Source: an uncultured Eubacteriales bacterium (GTDB lineage: Bacteria > Bacillota > Clostridia > Oscillospirales > CAG-272). Taken from it: a stretch of 31,501 nt of DNA. How positions within the stretch are numbered: position 1 is the stretch's first letter; every line of letters begins with the position of its first letter. Shown here piece after piece: positions 31,289 to 31,501 of this stretch. The stretch lies in the NCBI GenBank assembly GCA_934503195.1, contig CAKSVM010000034.1, forward strand, positions 1 to 31,501. The letters are read 5' to 3'. The position numbers and the translations under genes are program-made. The notes beneath the pieces were generated by a model. It worked only from the letters and a program-made list of their open reading frames with translations, had not been told where the DNA came from and ran no database searches.

Positions 31289-31398
31289 ACGTCAGGGTTA
31301 GGTTAGTGCCGATTTGTTTATTTCGGTTCTGTCAGGAGGGTTCGGAGTCACCACTACGTGGTTACTCCTCCACCCGTTCGCCTGCGGCTCACCTCACG
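31289..31398 (+). repeat. Dispersed repeat copy D
   Basis: This 110-base copy begins ACGTCAGGG three bases after the terminator hairpin. Its hairpin reads GGAGT-mismatch-ACCAC around TAC with GTGGT, so one G-C pair of copies A-C is an A-T pair here. Confidence 0.88.
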
Positions 31399-31407
31399 TA
31401 AAAAATA

Positions 31408-31501
31408 CGGCGAGCCGCCGCTCCCAAACGTCAGGGTTAGTTAGTGCGAATGTGTTTATTACGGTTCTGTCAGGAGGGTTCGGAGTCACCACTACGTCTG
31501 T
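31408..31501 (+). repeat. Dispersed repeat copy E with GC module, cut by window end
   Basis: A CGGCGAGCCGCCGC module (31408-31421) precedes the repeat body at 31428. The body follows copy D closely through CACTACGT and then departs (CTGT), so either it diverges or the element is broken at the window edge. Confidence 0.8.

Overview
The window reads as chromosomal backbone of a Gram-positive, low-to-medium G+C anaerobe, most likely class Clostridia (gut or rumen type). Supporting signs are strong purine-rich Shine-Dalgarno sites, many TTGACA-N17-TATAAT promoters often carrying a TRTG element before the -10, a TagO-type glycosyl-1-phosphate transferase, a Na/Pi transporter fused to a PhoU-like domain, a lipoprotein/MBOAT/DHHW operon, and an ECF sigma factor overlapping a small membrane protein. 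Serine TCG and alanine GCG codons are very frequent by eye, which opens long spurious antisense frames. Genus cannot be named from this sequence alone. No phage, insertion sequence, CRISPR array or rRNA was seen.

Layout. 1-2113 (minus): a truncated three-domain aminopeptidase P and a membrane-anchored unknown. 2287-5630 (plus): aminotransferase, TagO-like enzyme and an overlapping anchored unknown. 5675-6791 (minus): an operon of three small unknown proteins, one rich in Pro and Cys. 6924-11238 (plus): YfcE-type phosphoesterase, membrane unknown, Gfo/Idh/MocA oxidoreductase, pseudouridine synthase, M18 aminopeptidase. 11298-14015 (minus): ECF sigma factor, candidate anti-sigma, HerA/DUF853 ATPase. 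14203-15060 (plus): MetF. 15100-17280: a divergent purine pair, AzgA-type permease (minus) and APRT-like phosphoribosyltransferase (plus). 17628-19088: MATE exporter. 19110-19241: promoter, structured non-coding segment and terminator, read as a candidate small RNA. 19816-22903: lipoprotein, MBOAT acyltransferase and DHHW protein, probably an exopolysaccharide O-acylation operon. 23234-25003: Na/Pi cotransporter. 25040-31104 (minus): GH127-like arabinofuranosidase, tRNA-Pro(UGG), peptidase T, SGNH esterase, a nuclease-fold-like unknown and an AraC regulator.

Metabolic reading. Three peptidases (aminopeptidase P, M18, PepT), an aminotransferase, a GH127-like enzyme and an SGNH esterase under an AraC regulator fit a peptide- and plant-glycan-using anaerobe. 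TagO and the MBOAT operon concern the cell surface.

The least expected content lies between genes. A dispersed repeat of about 110 bp occurs in five copies (17302, 19292, 19426, 31289, 31428), all in the same orientation, four of them as two tandem pairs. Each intact copy contains a hairpin, and one base pair differs in a compensated way between copies. A GC-rich palindromic module precedes several copies. One candidate small RNA ends directly against such a module. A perfect 41-bp duplication of the 3' end of the DHHW gene lies downstream of it. Functions for these are not established by the sequence.
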